A stretch of DNA of 64,000 bases from Pachyseris speciosa (Eukaryota; Cnidaria; Anthozoa; Scleractinia; Pachyseridae): positions 412,501-476,500 of the forward strand of contig JAEMWC010000361.1 in the NCBI GenBank assembly GCA_016490735.1, written 5' to 3'. The translations under genes were made by a program, and so were the position numbers. The notes under the pieces are model-generated. The model did not search any database and was not told the DNA's origin. It saw nothing but the letters and a program-made list of their open reading frames with translations. Below, one piece after another: positions 21,411 through 33,092 of this stretch (position 1 is its first letter; each line of letters begins with the position of its first letter).

Positions 21411-21602
21411 ACGTCGAGCACTGTTTATCGAGAATTTTACGCGATTTCTCAAGGCAACATATGGCAGCGTAAGTAAGTCAGTAAACGATCTCTAGGATCT
21501 CCACTTTCTCTCAGTCAGCCTTTCTCCTTTGTCATTTAGCCAGTCTTATTTCATCATTTATCCATGGAAGTCGAGGGCTAACAGTAGTGGTCTTGCCTTT
21601 AA

Positions 21603-22217
21603 CACCCGGGGGGGGGGGGGGGAGATACTTCCTGGCAATAGGTTAATGAGGATCTACCGCTGAATGGGGTCGCATTTTCTCGACTGGACTGGCTATAATG
21701 GGGTTGCATTTCTATAGAGTTAGTAGAATGGGGTCGTACATTTTCGGGAGTTTGCGGTAAGAAAATTCTGGTAAGTAGGTGTTTACAAATGGGAAGATTC
21801 GCAGTTAAAAAGTTGTCACCGTATTTCATGCGGTTGTTTTAATATTTAATAATTGGCTCGCATCACATTACACAATAGCCTAGAACCCCCGGGTCCAGAG
21901 CGAAGTCCACCGTCCACCGAAACATCCGTGCTACGCCGTATTTATCTGATTTGTTTTCTATTCTGCTTTGTTACCGTCCATTGAAGTTAATATGACTTGG
22001 ATAATATTTTGCATTAACAAGCGTTTGATCTCTTTCTCTTAAACAGTATAAACAGGAAGTGACTAAGTACGTTGGGATCGTGAAAATTACATTTCCCCAA
22101 AAGTGACTAAGATGGGGTCTATAACTGATCACAGAATAGACTATAATGGGGTACTCTGAGAGGCCAGCGGCACATACCCAGCAAAACGTGACCCAAGTAC
22201 CCCCTCCCCGGGTTTAA
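21603..22217 (+). mobile_element. MITE with CCCGGGGG ends
   Basis: The left end is ACCCGGGGGGGGGG and the right end CCCCCTCCCCGGGTTTA, an inverted pair. The interior repeats AATGGGGTCG-type motifs and shares blocks with the minus-strand element at 14,299-14,714. Confidence 0.5.
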
Positions 22218-22341
22218 CAGGAGCATAGCGATCCAGTAAAGAACGCAATGTATTTACGAAATAAGGCAGCGAGCTCATCAGGGTCATCACTATCACTTAA
22301 ACAAAGATCACTATAACGGATATTACTCATAAATGATTCCA
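22214..22341 (-). mobile_element. Possible LINE linker fragment
   Basis: The minus-strand frame encodes SDSDDPDELAALFRKYI, which resembles the region between endonuclease and reverse transcriptase in LINE ORF2 proteins. It abuts the junction between the two segmental copies. Weak evidence. Confidence 0.3.
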
Positions 22342-23729
22342 TATTAACTGACTGTAATTTCCTAAAAAAAAAATGCTTACCTGTGAGAGACGGTCGTTCA
22401 GCTCTGAAAAGCAATGATCTGAAAACAGGATGTCAGGCTAGGCCTGTCATTTTCCTCCTACTCTATAACTTCCTTTCGCGTGTACGTGGGCAGTTTGAAA
22501 CAATCTTACTTTATAATATGGGTTCATATTTATGCTAACTCTGAAATTAGAGCACACAAAAGTTGATTAAAACAAGTGAATTGCGTTATGAAGACGAAGA
22601 TGTTAACACATTCGGAAATTCAAGCGAAGGGAAAACACCAATCAGGAGAGATTTTGAAAAGGCGGAACTCCTTTCAAGATAACGACATTTATCAGGTAGT
22701 GAGGAACATCGATATCGTGATAAAAAATGCCGGAACAAGCCGTCGCACATCTGAGCGAAGGGTTGAATAATGATTGGCGTTCATGTCCCGATTCAGAAAG
22801 GAAGAAAAATGTAATGAAAAACATCATAATCGTTTGATGTCCTCTCGGCGGATGTTTCCAGTTCAATTCGGTCCTAAATACAAGAAAGAAAGGACTGAAA
22901 CGATAACCAGTAAAACTCACCGTCAAATCAGACATATGATCACGATCAGTGGTCTTAAAGAGAAGGACAGCGAGAAAATGACTCAAACAGCAATGAATGA
23001 GCTCTGTTTTCATTGCAACCCAGTAAAGTTTGAAATGCTTCCAAGAACTGCCTCAGTTTTAACGGGAGATGCAATTTAATTAAAGTCGGCTGCAATTACA
23101 TAGAACTGTCAATGCATGTCAAGCAATGTATCTTTTGTATTGGTTATTTGTTCTCTTTGCTTACTGCTGTTCCTTAAGTAAAACTGTCACAGAATTTAAA
23201 ATTCTCCTTTTATTTTAACAATAGCTTAGAAAACGGGAGCTATCACTATTCTCAATTTGTCAAGTCGGAATTGTATGAAATTGTTGAATGGAGTGCACTT
23301 AGTCTGGGGCACTGAGTAGAGAACGTATGCGCCCACAACTGCTGGTGCCCGCGCAGTGCACAACACGGACATCTGGCGCCGACTGTTCTAGGAATCAATA
23401 AGTTATGAATGGAAACATTGAACTATTTTCCACGCCGTACAATCTTGATATTTCAAACGAAATTAAACACCATGATCGATTGTATCGAACGTTTAGGCAA
23501 GAGCGGGAAAAACAACGGACGTGAAAAGACTGACCATTGTCATTGTTGGAATCAAGTAAAGCTGTCACAGTGGAATGTGTCGTTCTAAAATTAGACTGAT
23601 ATTTGCTTAACAAACTGTTATATGCAAAGGTATCAATAAAACTGATCATAAACGAGTTTTTCCGGCTAAACTTTATAAATTGACAGTAAAACGAGAACGG
23701 TCAATAATTATTTGGTTCGGCTGTTCGAA

Positions 23730-24881
23730 ATGTTACTGAGTGAACTTCCCTTTTATGTTCTTAGTAATGAAGAATTTGTAAAAGAAACAGGAGCATGGGT
23801 TCACGATTCAGCTAGCTCACTACTTGAGTCTAGAGATTTATTTAAAGATATTATCCCGAGCCCAGAGAAGACCGATGGTCAGGATTGTAATGAGAGCTTG
23901 GCTAGCGAGTTCATTGAATCTAATTACCACAGCGTTAAACAATGTGGGCGTAGGTTCTATGATATCAGGAATAAAGGCTTATCTATATTACACTGTAACA
24001 TCCGTAGCTTGACAAAAAACTTAACTCTTTTAAACGACATTTTGCAAAGTGTTAAAGAATTACCGAATGTCATAGCTATTTCTGAAACAAAACTTTCAGA
24101 TAGTAATCCACTAGATGTTTCAATTCCAGGCTATTCATTTTTAGGTGCGAATTCTAAAACCTTTGCCGGAGGTGTGGGGCTATATGTGTCAGAAAATATT
24201 AATTTTAAACGTAGAAATGATTTAGATCTTGGTTTGTTTGAGGGGTATGAGAATTGTTGGATTGAAATTGAAAGAAAGAAACAAAATAATGTAGTTATTG
24301 GATGTATTTATAGACATCCATCCCAAAATCGTGAGTGCTTCTATCAAGCCATTAAATCTAAATTAGAGATGTTAAATAACGAAGGCTGTGAGGTTTATAT
24401 TACAGGTGATATAAACATTGACTTTTTTCGATACAATACTGACAACCAAACATCTGAATACCTTGATATGCTGCTAAGCTTGGGTTATTTACCAATAATC
24501 ACTAAACCTACTAGAATTACTGACCATTCCGCTACACTAATAGATCATATCTACACAAATGTTCCGCAAAAGGTGGTTAAATCTGGAGTCTGTCTTGCTG
24601 GAATAACTGATCATTTGCCGATTTTTTGCACTGTTGATAATAAGCTCCCAACATATGACGGGTTGAAGTATTTCAGAGATTTTTCTAGATTCAAAGATGA
24701 GCTGTTTATTAATGATCTTAACAACTTGAACTTTAACAATCTGGTTAGTTCAGATGTGAATCAAAGCATGAATAATATTCTCAAAGCTCTAACAAAGATA
24801 ACAGATAAGTACGCCCCTTTAAAGAAAATCTCTAATTCACGAAAAAGGTTGTTGAAAAAACCATGGATATCAAAATTTTAG
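23730..24881 (+). pseudogene. LINE endonuclease domain (APE type)
   Basis: The first ATG inside the element is at 23,730. The domain has the expected landmarks in order: HCNIRSL (Asn), ISETKL (Glu), IYRHPSQN (Tyr), TGDINIDF (Asp and Asn), a SATLIDHIY motif and GITDHLPIF (Asp-His). All main catalytic positions look intact. A TAG at 24,879 ends the frame in the linker where related elements continue. The next open stretch (24,897-25,163) is in the same frame, so this is a point nonsense mutation and not a true ORF end. Confidence 0.8.
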
Positions 24882-24896
24882 TTAGTCTCAATTAAA

Positions 24897-25159
24897 ATGA
24901 GTCAAAAGTTATTTAAATCCCATTTCCTAAGTAAAGATCCTGATAAGATAAAGCAATACAAAATTTATAACAATAAACTTAACAAGCTCAAAGAACAAGC
25001 AAAAAATAATTATTTTACAGCTCAATTTAACTTAAATAAGCACAATATAAAAGCCACCTGGGGACTAATAGGAATGTTAATCAATAGAAAAAAGAATCCA
25101 AGTTCATCTATAAATCATTTATTCTATAACAATAGGATCTACACCGATAAAAGAGACAT
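24897..25159 (+). pseudogene. LINE linker between endonuclease and RT
   Basis: The stretch is rich in Lys and Asn (KIKQYKIYNNKLNKLKEQAK) and lies in the same frame as the endonuclease. Just after it, near 25,159, the coding sense moves to another frame for about 70 bases (peptide HLSSHFINVGPKLAAHANR) and then to the frame of the RT, so two small frame changes separate linker and RT. Confidence 0.65.
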
Positions 25160-25228
25160 GTGAGCATCTCAGCTCTCATTTTATTAATGTGGGCCCAAGC
25201 TTGGCTGCACATGCAAATAGGTGACTAT

Positions 25229-26803
25229 GGTAACCTTAATCCAACTCAATATATCACAAGATCGTATAGTAATAGTTTTATGTTCCGTGCTATTAATGTC
25301 CAAGAAGTAAAAGACCTGATACAAAACTTGAAAATCAACAAAGCTTCAATTGACATTCCTAACAAATGTATAAAATTGGCAGTTGACCACATTAGTGAAG
25401 CCCTGACGGAAATGTTTAACTATTCTCTTGTTCAAGGGATAATGCCCGATATATTAAAGGTATCGAGAGTAACCCCTATAGAAAAAGGCGGAGATGTAAC
25501 TGACCCATCTAACTTTCGCCCAATATCTACACTTTACTCATTTGCGCAAATCTTTGAGAAGCTTGTCTACTTCCAAGTTTTAACTTATCTAGAAAAATAT
25601 GATATTCTGAACAAATTTCAGTTTGGCTTCCGCAAAGGACGATCAACAGAACAGGCGATAGTAGAAATTAGTGATAATTTGAAGAAATCCATAGACAACA
25701 ACCTATACACTTGCAGAGTCTTTCTAGACTTCGCCAAGGCTTTTGATACTGTAAACCATCAGATCTTGCTTAAAAAGTTAGAGGCATATGGCATAAGGGG
25801 TATACCCTTAAAGTGGTTCACAAATTACTTGTTTAATAGGCAACAATATGTTTCTCTTAATAGTGTTGAGTCATCAAAACAAACGATGAAATGTGGTATA
25901 CCACAGGGTAGTTCACTTGGCCCTCTTTTATTCTTACTCTATATAAATGACATTTCTAACTGCTCTGATAAACTGAACTTTAGGATTTTTGCTGATGGCA
26001 CTAATGTTTTTGCCTCATCACCTTCTATTCACGATCTTGAAAAACTAATTAACGAAGAGCTGGCTAAAATTAAAGAATGGTGCGATCTAAACAAGCTATC
26101 TACAAATATTAAGAAAACTAATTACATGATTGTTAAATCCCCTAACAAGAAATCAGGAAACATAAATATTAAATTAGCAAATAAAGATGGAAATAGTGAC
26201 GTAATAGAAAAACGAGATCATATTAAATACTTAGGTGTCTTACTTGATGAAAAGCTTTCATGGAAGCACCACATAGCATACGTCTGCTCTAGAATTGCCC
26301 GAAATACTGGGATTTTTAGCAAACTAAGGCATTATATGTCTTTAGCCCAATTAAAACAACTTTTTTATAGTCTTGTCAATCCCTACATATCTTATGCTAT
26401 TCTTGCATGGGGGAGTGGGTATAAAACTCAAATCAAAAAAGTACAAACAAAACAAAACACAGTAATAAGAACAATATTTTTTGCCACTACTCATGGAAAG
26501 AACACTGAAAGTGCTTTTCCCTTTATGAACCTATTAGTTATCCTATCAGTTAATTCTATCTTTAAATTGCAAGCACTTAAATTTGCACATCGTTGGCATA
26601 GCAAAGCACTACCAAACATCTTTGAAAACTATTTTCAGTATGCTACTGATATTCATAGTTATAATACCAGATATGCCACTAATAAAAATTTTTATAAGCC
26701 GTGCACAAGAACCAACATTGGAAAACAATCAGTATCTTCAATTGTAGTTGACCTTTGGCAAGATCTTCCAACTAGCTTGAAAAATCTTAACACTTTTACC
26801 TTT
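25229..26803 (+). pseudogene. LINE reverse transcriptase with mutated active site
   Basis: Motifs appear in order: SNFRPIS, FQFGFRKGRSTEQA, RVFLDFAKAFDTVNH (motif A Asp present), GIPQGSSLGPLLF (motif B), FRIFADGTNVF (motif C), then IKYLGVLLDEKLSWKHHI and YISYAILAWG. Motif C should be F/Y-A-D-D; the codon at 25,997-25,999 is GGC (Gly), so one of the catalytic aspartates is lost. The natural end of the protein (PGKLKEYLLKTQSSK and a stop) lies beyond the nested insertion at 27,702-27,749. Before the insertion the frame reads a few foreign codons and stops. Confidence 0.85.
26792..26803. repeat. Target-site duplication, left copy
   Basis: ACTTTTACCTTT, identical to 27,690-27,701, and part of the RT reading frame. 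The 12 bases flank the tRNA-array insertion exactly. Confidence 0.85.
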
Positions 26804-26933
26804 GTAAGTGATATATGAAATGAATCATATATGAACTGCGGAAATGAAATCAAATGAAGAATGATCCTCGCAGTTGTGAACGCAATTTATGCAATTGCGA
26901 AAAGAAGCCTGAAAAAAAAAAAAAAAAAATTCA

Positions 26934-26981
26934 GGACTTCAACGGGGTTTGAACCCGTGACCTCGCGATTACCGGTGCGAT

Positions 26982-27007
<26 letters not shown>
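26934..27007 (-). tRNA. tRNA-like unit, minus strand, 1
   Basis: The head matches the 18.5-20.4 kb units (acceptor GGCTTCA, loop CCGGTAA), with the same weak anticodon stem. Confidence 0.5.
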
Positions 27008-27022
<15 letters not shown>

Positions 27023-27184
27023 AGGTCAATTGTGGGTTCATATGATCCCGTGAAAGAAATGAGTGTAAGTGATATATGAAATGAATCATATATGAACTGC
27101 GGAAATGAAATCAAATGAAGAATGATCCTCGCAGTTGTGAACGCAATTTATGCAATTGCGAAAAGAAGCCTGAAAAAAAATTCA

Positions 27185-27232
27185 GGACTTCAACGGGGTT
27201 TGAACCCGTGACCTCGCGATTACCGGTGCGAT

Positions 27233-27258
<26 letters not shown>
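27185..27258 (-). tRNA. tRNA-like unit, minus strand, 2
   Basis: Same head, with the hairpin CCTGAATTTTTTTTCAGG following on the minus strand. Confidence 0.5.
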
Positions 27259-27273
<15 letters not shown>

Positions 27274-27435
27274 AGGTCAATTGTGGGTTCATATGATCCC
27301 GTGAAAGAAATGAGTGTAAGTGATATATGAAATGAATCATATATGAACTGCGGAAATGAAATCAAATGAAGAATGATCCTCGCAGTTGTGAACGCAATTT
27401 ATGCAATTGCGAAAAGAAGCCTGAAAAAAAATTCA

Positions 27436-27483
27436 GGACTTCAACGGGGTTTGAACCCGTGACCTCGCGATTACCGGTGCGAT

Positions 27484-27509
<26 letters not shown>
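27436..27509 (-). tRNA. tRNA-like unit, minus strand, 3
   Basis: Same head; its upstream side meets the inverted unit. Confidence 0.5.
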
Positions 27510-27524
<15 letters not shown>

Positions 27525-27527
27525 AGG

Positions 27528-27540
<13 letters not shown>

Positions 27541-27566
<26 letters not shown>

Positions 27567-27614
27567 ATCGCACCGGTAATCGCGAGGTCACGGGTTCAAA
27601 CCCCGTTGAAGTCC
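27541..27614 (+). tRNA. tRNA-like unit, plus strand, inverted
   Basis: Same head on the opposite strand, 31 bases from unit 3, head to head. Its tail is truncated at the right end of the insertion. Confidence 0.5.
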
Positions 27615-27689
27615 TGAATTTTTTTTTTCAGGCTTCTTTTCGCAATTGCATAAATTGCGTTCACAACTGCGAGGATCATTCTTCATTTG

Positions 27690-27701
27690 ACTTTTACCTT
27701 T
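27690..27701. repeat. Target-site duplication, right copy
   Basis: Identical 12 bases to 26,792-26,803. The LINE coding sequence resumes directly after it. Confidence 0.85.
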
Positions 27702-28024
27702 CCTGGCAAATTAAAAGAATATCTTCTTAAAACTCAATCCAGTAAGTAAAATCATGTCAACGACTTCCTATATATGTGCTTATATTTTCGTCTTAGTTTT
27801 TAAATGTGTTTATCTGTTGTTGTTTATGTGTTGTTCTTGTCGTATCTGCTACAATTTGTTTAATTAACTTTCCTTCGCTAGGGGCTAACTAGAAAACTTA
27901 AGTTAATTTAGCCCCTAGACACCTTTAAATGGTAATGGTTTAGCTTCCCCCCCCCCCTTTTTACAGATCTAAATTCCTTTAAAAAATGTAATGCTAATTG
28001 TAAGAAAAGGTGTAAATAATAAAG

Positions 28025-28056
<32 letters not shown>
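27702..28056 (+). other. LINE C-terminus, 3' UTR and (TTG)n tail
   Basis: The first 48 bases complete the RT protein. The UTR contains a self-complementary AGGGGCTAA / TTAGCCCCT pair (27,880-27,918), a C10 run near 27,950, AATAAAG at 28,018-28,024 and about ten TTG repeats. Confidence 0.7.
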
Positions 28057-28058
<2 letters not shown>

Positions 28059-29166
28059 GTATTACCTTTTAGCAGAAGGAAAAAAGTCCCAATGTTCCCG
28101 TCATGTGGGATATCTGGGCATCATGTAGTTAAGAGCAAACGGAGAGGTTCTGCTGTGATATCGGATGCCACCTGGACCAGCTGATATTTTTGTGTTCACT
28201 CTGTCGAGGTATATACAGCACATCGACTTGTTTCACAGGAGACAAATGAAAATTGCACGGGGCTGTTGAATGAATGAACTACTTGGGCGACAGGTTTAGG
28301 TCCCGGATATTCGTAAAATGATCGCCAAGGAAATCATCGATTTCTTCTTGGTTGTTCATCGAATGTGTATCATTAAGAGTAATTTCGTTGATTATCAGAT
28401 AACATCTTTTGGTGATTTACCTTGAAATGGATTAATCGACCTCCATTTTCCTTAGTTTGTGGGACATAAGCGTCCTAGTAACAGGTTTACGATAAATGTG
28501 ACTGTATACGATTGAGAGTGATTTGAGACTACTCTAGTAGTGTTTTCTGCGGTAATTACGTTGGTCTTTGAGAATGTTGTTCAGACAGCAAATAAAGTTT
28601 CAATTTTTTAGTGAAGTTGAAGACATTCAGGTCTTTTAAATTGATGGGGATTTCATCTCAGAATAGAGTCGTATTACAGACTATAGTTTGTTTTCCAGAG
28701 TTTGTAAGAACTTTAGATTTAAGAGATTTAATTTTATGTCTGAGCCAAGGAGACGCTAAGTGTCGTACGCGTTTTTGTTTTGTGACGGCCTGCTGATCAA
28801 CTACAGTACTTATTAATATATGGTATTTTACAAGCATATCACATAGTTTTAGGATCGGGTTTTCCAGTCAATCTAATTTGAGATGCCGGTCAAATTACGA
28901 GTAATAGAAACGCTTATGTGACTTATTATTAGGGATCATTGAAACTAGAGTGAAGTACCCCAGAGCAAGCAATTTTATTGCGATCGTTTGTAAGGAGGAT
29001 ATTTTCCATAGAAGTCCGCTTTTGTAGTTCTCCGAGTCGAAGAGATTTGTTCGGTTGCAACAATCGATATGATTCGTTAATGAAACTGAACTCCGAGTAC
29101 AGTCCATTATATGGTTGAGGTTTCTACTTATTTTTGGATTATGTACGAATAATTATATGAAAATCA

Positions 29167-29490
29167 TACCTTAAAAGCTCTATTAAACGCCCGAGGGGCT
29201 TATTTAATTACAGGTCTCATTAACGGGGGGTTTATTAGAGAGGAGGGCTTACTTAAACACGCCGTTTTCATCTTAAAATAGTTACGTTTTTCTACAAAAC
29301 TCGAACAATTGCAGTAAAACAATAAAGGGCAGCAAACAGTATTATGTGTTTGAGTGTATATTTGCTTAAAACAAACTAACTGGGCCTCATAGAGTGGATT
29401 TAGTAAGAGGGAATAGTAGGGACTAATTACAAAATGTCATGTCCCAGAGGGGGGACGGGCTTACGACTTCCAAATGGAGCTTTTACGGTA
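29167..29490. mobile_element. MITE, copy B version of 3,591-3,949
   Basis: It has the same TACCTTAAAAGCTC end and GGAGCTTTTACGGTA end. It is shorter than the copy A version because part of the G-rich interior is missing. Confidence 0.55.
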
Positions 29491-29494
29491 TTTG

Positions 29495-29670
29495 AACTTG
29501 AACCCACAAACGCTGCGTTTCCGGTGTAGTGCTTTACAAACTGAGGTCGAGCTCCCAGCACTGCATCGGTATCGCAGTGGTAGTGCCGGTTCGACTCTTG
29601 TACAAGCCTGAATTTTTTTCAGGCTTTATTTTCACTACGGCTTAAGTTGTGTTCGTCACTGTGACGTTAA
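29495..29670. repeat. Degenerate tRNA-derived SINE (copy B)
   Basis: Counterpart of 3,950-4,130, with the same CCTGAATTTTTTTCAGGC hairpin at about 29,608-29,625. Confidence 0.5.
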
Positions 29671-29874
29671 CTAACATTTTCATTAATTTCAGTTGCGTTC
29701 TTGCAAAACAACTTACTGCATTTCATTACTCTCTATTCTACTACACTCGCTCCTTTATTAACTGCTTTGAGAATGACTTTTCTTCCGCTACCATACCACT
29801 ATATACATACTTATGGTGCTTTCCAGGAACAATAAGCTATAAGCCGATGATAATAAAAGGTTAAAGAGCTAAGA

Positions 29875-30315
29875 ATCATCATCATACATCATCATCATCA
29901 TCATCATACTTTATTTAACGTGGATATACACTTAGCCTGAGAGCTAGTTTACAGGTATTCCACCTAATAACTAATGAAAACCTAACATCTGAACAACGCT
30001 AATATCACAATTCATCAGATAAAATCACAAATTGAATACTGATTAAAACTATTTAAAACTATTATTACAATATTACCGCCGCAATCAAAATACTATTAAA
30101 ACTAATGTTACAAATTTACTAATCCCCGAAATTTAACGATCTAATTCTGTTTATTATTTCATTGGTGCCTACTTTCATATGAATACAGTACAAGTAGCAT
30201 AAATCTTTCTACTAAGAATGATTACTACTAAGAATGATGTGACGTCTTCACTAACCAGCTCCCTCACACCTCATTGGCTAACACTAGTATGAGCTGCATA
30301 TGGGTTTAACTTTAT
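29875..30315 (-). repeat. (ATG)n-tailed retroelement remnant (copy B)
   Basis: Counterpart of 4,325-4,774, nearly base-identical. Confidence 0.35.
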
Positions 30316-30572
30316 CTAAGCTACGCACGAGGCATCAATCAACTGAACCCCTCCCTTGGTGTGATTCTTAAAGTCGGACCCCTCGGACACGTCCCCCTCC
30401 CCTGCTAGGCAAGATATGGACAATGCAGCGATATCTTGGTCAACAAGGACCCGACTCCAAATATTGACACCTGTCATTTCACCGATAAAACTCTGGTCGG
30501 GCTCAAATCCCCCACCCAAGGAGTCGTGGTCTTGTCCCAACACAAGAACTCCACCACCGCGGATCACGTAAC
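30316..30572 (-). CDS. Pentraxin domain terminal exon, copy B
   Basis: The acceptor is a long pyrimidine tract (T-rich then GCTTCAG). The exon encodes YVIRGGGVLVLGQDHDS, GGFEPDQSFIGEM and GVNIWSRVL, then a short Cys-containing tail and a stop. By alignment to C-reactive protein (from memory), the calcium-ligand positions read Asp-His-Asp and Glu...Gln, so most acidic ligands are kept but the Gln of the first group is His. Together with the exons at 31,272-31,420 and 32,873-33,092, which join in phase, it makes about 208 residues, the usual length of a pentraxin domain. The product would be secreted and bind ligand in a calcium-dependent manner, if the gene is expressed. Confidence 0.75.
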
Positions 30573-31271
30573 CTGAAGCAAAAAAAAAAAAAACATTTGT
30601 AATTTTAAGAGGAACACATTGTTTTCTCTTTGTTTTAATTACAATCTCCAGTTTACTGAAGCACAAATGCCAAGAGGTGTGTAAGGCCTCTTTCGAGATT
30701 TCCATAATCAACAGGGCCTCTGGGGACAGGTAGTGATCCCATCAGCAGGCCTCCACCCAAAACTGTGATGTGTGTGTGGTCAGACCACAGCACCCGGAAC
30801 TACGTTCCACGCTACTTTCGATAACTGTGTGGAAATTTTATTTACGTCGCCTTCATCTAGCAGCGGTCCAAGCAAGCACAATTTATGATGTAGTTCCTCA
30901 ACTCCGCGGTGGTATGCCAAGGTGCATCGGGCTGAAAGTTTTTAGGAAAGAGCAAGCATGGATTGACAAAATTCGAACAACAGCAAAGCCAGCCCTGACG
31001 TCCAGGCTGCTTGTTATCTGAAAAAGTAATCCATCAAGGAAGGCGAGATTTCATGAATTCTATAAATAGGACGAAATAATACTCGGCGAGATGTTGCTTT
31101 TGTTTCATGAAACAATAACCAAGCTGCAGCAACCGCTAATATTTTATACATTTTTAAATATGATCTAAATTCATAAATTAAATTTCTATATAACAGTAAT
31201 TCGTGTTTTTCATTCCCCGGCCGGTGTGGAAATTCATGCGTTGAATTCTCAATACGTGACCCTTTGTGTAC

Positions 31272-31420
31272 TTGGGATTAAATTTTTCTTTTTACCATTG
31301 TTTAGTTGGCCCTGATCTTCCACTTTGCCGTCTTTGTACAACTTAAATGATCCAGCGGTGTTCTCCCACGTTGCGCAGATGTGGTGCCACTTCCCGCCAG
31401 TACCAGTAACGGCGGTATCT
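31272..31420 (-). CDS. Pentraxin domain middle exon, copy B
   Basis: This 149-base exon has acceptor TTTTAG and donor GTACAC. It encodes KWHHICATW (family signature) and FKLYKDGKVED. Both phases match the neighbouring exons. The signature Cys would pair with the Cys of ACFWMRS in the preceding exon, as in other pentraxins. Confidence 0.78.
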
Positions 31421-31914
31421 CTAAAACAAAAAAAATTGGTAAATATCAACCAAGACAGCCATGGAACATAGTAAGAAAATGTTCATGGCGAGCTGTTTTT
31501 CATGGCCACTTATAATGTTTATGTCGCCTGTTATTAATAAGCTTACCTTTCAAATAAGTATGTAGTTTCGCAAAGCAGTGGACAGGGTTTTGAGCCTGAG
31601 TATTTGGCGCAGTCATTCCCCAGCATTGTTCTGCATACAGTTCGCCTTTTTAGTCACAAATTATAGTCTAGCCCCGCAGCTCCTATGAGCTCCAAACTTC
31701 AGTGGTGGGGTTAGTGTCGCAGCCCTATTGTTTTAGGGCTAGGGTCCATTGTTTCTGTTGTTTGTTCTTTTGTCTCACCTGAAGGGCGGTCTCCAGTCTA
31801 AGAGCTGCGAGGTGACCACAAATTAAGTTCCTTGTTGAGGATGGCTATCCAGTTAACTTTCAAACGTTGTTGTTAATGTTTTTAATGAACGTGGATCGCA
31901 TAAAGTCTCAGGGG

Positions 31915-32277
31915 GTACTCCCATAAATTTCGGATAAGTGTGTGCCACGAAGCCCTGACCCTATTTAAGGATGAAGCAAACGAAAATTGATACCCTATTA
32001 AAATAAAAGTCGGAAAACTGTCAGTGTTCGTAGGCTAATGGGAGACTATCCATACGACGACTTACCGCCACGGAAAAACATAAAATTTCGTTTAGCTGGG
32101 TATTTACGCACTGCTAATTTAGCTGATACAATTTAGGGACCGTATCTAAGGATCACACCAGGAAAAATGACACCCTATTTATGGAACGAGAACCCGGCTC
32201 AAAAACCATACCCTATCCCGCAGCACATACCCCGTACCCATATAGCCCATATGTGGGATTACCCCCCTCCCCGGACA
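31915..32277. mobile_element. GC-ended MITE in intron (copy B)
   Basis: Counterpart of 6,418-6,785, between the first and second pentraxin exons. Confidence 0.45.
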
Positions 32278-32872
32278 AAAAGTTAACCCTTATTTACAAT
32301 GACGCTGTGCTTCTAAAGTTAATGTATACAAATGATATAGTAGTAATAGCTAAAAAAGGTCTAAAATTATATATAAAAATTAAAAATAGTAAAATTAGAA
32401 GTCGTAGTACTGATTACAAGTAGATTACAAAACGTAATGTTTACTGGAATCCATACGGTGTCGGACCAGTAGAAAATGACCTAAATGCGCTAACTGACAG
32501 ATCATTTTGTAGCAAAATCTAGGCTGAATTGTAATTTTAGCAGCTGAGTAGCACCTGTAGCCAGATTTTGAAGTTATTTCTACCATATGAAGACTAGATT
32601 TATTTCTAGTATTGCGTAGTAAAATGTTGATGTTGTTGTTTTTGGGAGACCCAACGTAAGTCGCGAAATAAATTCTTTGTACGCTCTTCTCTAATCTTCT
32701 TTTGAAGTATAATACACTATATGAAAACACTACATGAAATTAATGTATTACCAAATTTGTTTGTACTATTTTTGCAATCCCATGATAAGAACTGCGCACC
32801 CTTTGTCACACTCTTAACTGTAATCTTAGCATTTTAAAATGAAGTATTATTGCCAGAACATTTCTTGCTTAC

Positions 32873-33092
32873 CTTTTTTCGCCTCCAACAAACAAGCGAA
32901 AGGAACTGTAGCGGATGAAAGTGAATTCGTTATTCTTGCCAGGCACTGCGTAACTAAGCGGTGTGCCGCGATTTCTTGTGTCATTGGATCTCATCCAGAA
33001 ACAAGCTGTTAATGCCGTAAGGTTGGGCATGCCGCCATCAACGATGACGTAATCCGTGAGTCCTTTAAGTGGAAACAGGAAGGCGTATCCAT
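32873..33092 (-). CDS. Pentraxin domain first exon, copy B only
   Basis: This 220-base exon has acceptor GTGTTGTAG and a strong GTAAGC donor. It encodes YAFLFPLKGLTDYVIV, then LTALTACFWMRS and RLFVGGEK: the first strands of the pentraxin fold including the first disulfide cysteine. Two leading bases require a donor with one trailing base. The linker candidate at 34,025-34,249 supplies that phase, while the PAN exon does not. Copy A lacks this exon. Confidence 0.75.

Larger units (their letters stand above)
26804..27689 (-). mobile_element. Mobile tRNA-headed array, 3 minus units plus 1 inverted unit
   Basis: The 886-base insertion starts GTAAGTGATATATG and consists of three minus-strand units of about 250 bases, then a head-to-head switch at 27,517-27,550 (CCACTGACGTTGGG, 7 bases, and its reverse complement) into one plus-strand unit that stops after CTTCATTTG. 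The same 12 bases border it on both sides. There is no reverse transcriptase, no poly(A) end and no terminal inverted repeat of a transposon kind. The first unit has an expanded A/T run of about 17 in the hairpin loop. Confidence 0.85.
23723..28056 (+). mobile_element. CR1/L2-group LINE, dead, with nested tRNA-array insertion
   Basis: The element contains an APE-type endonuclease followed by reverse transcriptase, then a 3' UTR with AATAAAG and a (TTG)n tail at 28,026-28,056. The empty site survives in copy A at 1,450, so it inserted after the duplication. The 5' end is truncated: coding sequence starts at the first base after the junction. It carries an in-frame stop, two frame changes and a mutated catalytic motif, and its C-terminus is split by an 886-base insertion. 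The clade assignment rests on motif style only. Confidence 0.85.

Noticed and set aside
23712..23729. Extension of the LINE ORF upstream to a TTG at 23,712
   Set aside because: These codons lie in the flanking host DNA, which is identical in copy A without the LINE; the element starts at about 23,723.
26861..27563. Three similar 65-72 codon frames containing STGFEPVTSRLPVRCSNQ
   Set aside because: These are antisense readings of the tRNA-like heads and recur with each unit; they are not genes.
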